From: Gloeotrichia echinulata CP02
GTDB lineage: Bacteria; Cyanobacteriota; Cyanobacteriia; Cyanobacteriales; Nostocaceae
NCBI GenBank assembly: GCA_038087035.1
Contig: CP051187.1
Location: forward strand, 1,240,001-1,304,000
Length of the DNA stretch: 64,000 nucleotides
Reading direction: 5' to 3'
In this document: positions 62,890 through 64,000 of the stretch, in pieces
Numbering within the stretch: position 1 is the first letter of the stretch
How the letters are laid out: each line of letters opens with the position of its first letter
Translations under genes and position numbers: made by a program
Notes under the pieces: generated by a model
What the model was told of the DNA's origin: nothing
The model's input: the letters and a program-made list of their open reading frames with translations, nothing else
Database searches by the model: none

Positions 62890-64000
62890 ATGTCTGTGAA
62901 CAACACAACTCAATCTCAAGTTTACGATGTCGTCATTATGGGCGCGGGGATAGCCGGAGTATCTCAAGCTCGACACTTGCTGCTGAATATTCCCAACATC
63001 AAAATCGCCTTAATTGACCCACGTCCTGAAGAAAGAACTGAAAAAGATTTAAAAATTGGTGAGTCAACTGTCGAAATTTCTACTCTATTTTTCGGTAAAG
63101 AATTGGGTCTTTATGATTACTTAATTGAGAATCATCCGCCGAAATTTGGACTAAACTATCATTGGGCTAAAGACCCAAAAAATACAAATAATATCGATGA
63201 TTACTATCATGTTTGGTCTATTAAACAACCCCCACTAGCTTCCGTTCTGATGAATCGCGCCAAGTTCGAGCGGGATGTCTTGAAAATGAACAAAGAGATG
63301 GGAGTTGACTTTTATAACGGTCGTGTAATTGATGTTAATTTAGCCTCTGGAGATACCCCAAACACTGTTAAGGTTAAAATAGGTAGTGATTACCTAGAAC
63401 TTACAGCCAAGCATCTGATTGACGCCGCTGGACGCAAATTTATCATTGGGCAGAAGACAGATAATCTACTCTTTGGCCCTGAGAAACTCGTTGGTCTTAA
63501 CAATGGCTCTGCATGGGTACGGGTTAAAAATGTTGATCGCACCATTTTTCATAGTGGTTACGATCCTACAGGTGCTACCTGTAGCCATTACTATGCCACT
63601 AATCACATGATGGGTCACGGACATTGGATTTGGGTCATTCCTACAGATACTCAAACTATGGAACTGTCAGTAGGAATATCCCATCATCATGAAGTTATCC
63701 CAGCGCAGAGCGTTAACACCAAAGAAAAGTTTTATGCGTTTCTAGAAGCAAATCACAACATTCTTTACCAACTAGTCAAGAGTGGAGAGGACATAGACTT
63801 TCATTACTTACCAAGGGTCGCACATAAAAGTAAAACTCTGTTTTCTCACGACAATTGGTATGTAATTGGTGACGCAGCAGCCATCTTCGATCCCTTTTAT
63901 TCCTTGGGGATGGTAATGATGACATTTCAAATGGAAAGTGTCACAGAAATTATCCGGGCAAAATTAGCAGGTGAGCCGGATGTAGAGAAAAAGCGGGCTG
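62890..64000 (+). CDS. Flavin-dependent halogenase-like oxidoreductase (partial, runs off the window)
   Basis: The frame starts with ATG 62890 (AGGAA just upstream) and is open for 370 residues to the right edge. It begins with an FAD-binding Rossmann motif (YDVVIMGAGIAGVSQARH). It has KIGESTVE (about residues 57-64), which corresponds to the conserved Lys region of halogenases, and WIWVIP (about 246-251), the W-x-W-x-I-P signature of flavin-dependent halogenases. GDAAAIFDPFYSLGM is the second FAD-binding motif. Relatives also include hydroxylases, so chlorination is likely but not certain. Its position after the PKS suggests tailoring of the polyketide. Confidence 0.8.
   Translation, partial: MSVNNTTQSQVYDVVIMGAGIAGVSQARHLLLNIPNIKIALIDPRPEERTEKDLKIGESTVEISTLFFGKELGLYDYLIENHPPKFGLNYHWAKDPKNTNNIDDYYHVWSIKQPPLASVLMNRAKFERDVLKMNKEMGVDFYNGRVIDVNLASGDTPNTVKVKIGSDYLELTAKHLIDAAGRKFIIGQKTDNLLFGPEKLVGLNNGSAWVRVKNVDRTIFHSGYDPTGATCSHYYATNHMMGHGHWIWVIPTDTQTMELSVGISHHHEVIPAQSVNTKEKFYAFLEANHNILYQLVKSGEDIDFHYLPRVAHKSKTLFSHDNWYVIGDAAAIFDPFYSLGMVMMTFQMESVTEIIRAKLAGEPDVEKKRA

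Noticed and set aside
1..64000. tRNA, rRNA or known riboswitch genes
   Set aside because: I looked for tRNA-like arms and conserved riboswitch cores in the spacers and found none that I could support.

Overview
The window looks like a chromosomal segment of a filamentous, heterocyst-forming cyanobacterium of the Nostoc/Anabaena/Calothrix kind. The evidence is the gene content (DevBCA-type exporter, IctB-like protein, cyanoexosortase B, an HpsJ-like protein, PEP-CTERM proteins, Uma2 nucleases), frequent GCGATCGC-like octamers inside genes, and abundant heptamer tandem arrays (STRRs) and small palindromic elements in the spacers. No rRNA or tRNA gene, CRISPR array or replication origin was seen.

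Layout, left to right. 1-4 kb: the N-terminus of a NACHT-type protein, a secreted TPR protein and two cell-wall related proteins. 4.3-9.2 kb: an NAD biosynthesis and salvage cluster on the minus strand (pncB, nadD, an NrtR-like Nudix regulator, nadE) with a 29-bp palindrome just upstream of pncB. 9.2-14.8 kb: an IS1634-type remnant, an M6 metalloprotease, small proteins and an LCP protein. 14.8-16.9 kb: an IS607-type element whose recombinase gene is frameshifted but whose tnpB is open. 16.9-27 kb: an AI-2E type transporter, a serpin lipoprotein, a subtilase with Glu where Asp is expected, rpe, an IS200/IS605-like structured element, an HpsJ-like protein, a PEP-CTERM protein, a CsbD protein and a protein of repeated G-x-R-P-I units. 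27-33 kb: uvrB, a broken and an intact Uma2 gene, and a four-helix-bundle gene split by an IS630 element between large heptamer arrays. 33-43 kb: a degenerate GAF histidine kinase, then an exopolysaccharide/exosortase cluster (DegT aminotransferase, cyanoexosortase B, its partner protein, a Wza-like exporter, a Wzc-like co-polymerase). 43-48 kb: two rhomboid proteases, a TPR protein, an IctB-like membrane protein and a small membrane protein.

48.4-64 kb is the most distinctive part. A PadR regulator is divergent from a DevB-DevC-DevA type export operon, with a perfect 10-4-10 palindrome between them. After a PEP-CTERM protein and a DUF302 protein comes a 2279-residue iterative-type PKS with the order KS-AT-ACP-ACP-KR-DH-phosphopantetheinyl transferase. 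That is the order known from enediyne/polyene-type synthases. A flavin-dependent halogenase-like gene follows it and runs off the window. A specialised-metabolite or glycolipid-like locus with its own exporter is a reasonable inference, but the rest of the cluster lies outside the window.

The spacers are unusually rich. Every tandem array seen has a 7-bp unit, several arrays end exactly at start or stop codons, the 3' tail of the four-helix-bundle gene occurs three times inside ATGAGTA-type arrays, and several families of MITE-like elements with short terminal inverted repeats can be recognised by comparing spacers with one another.
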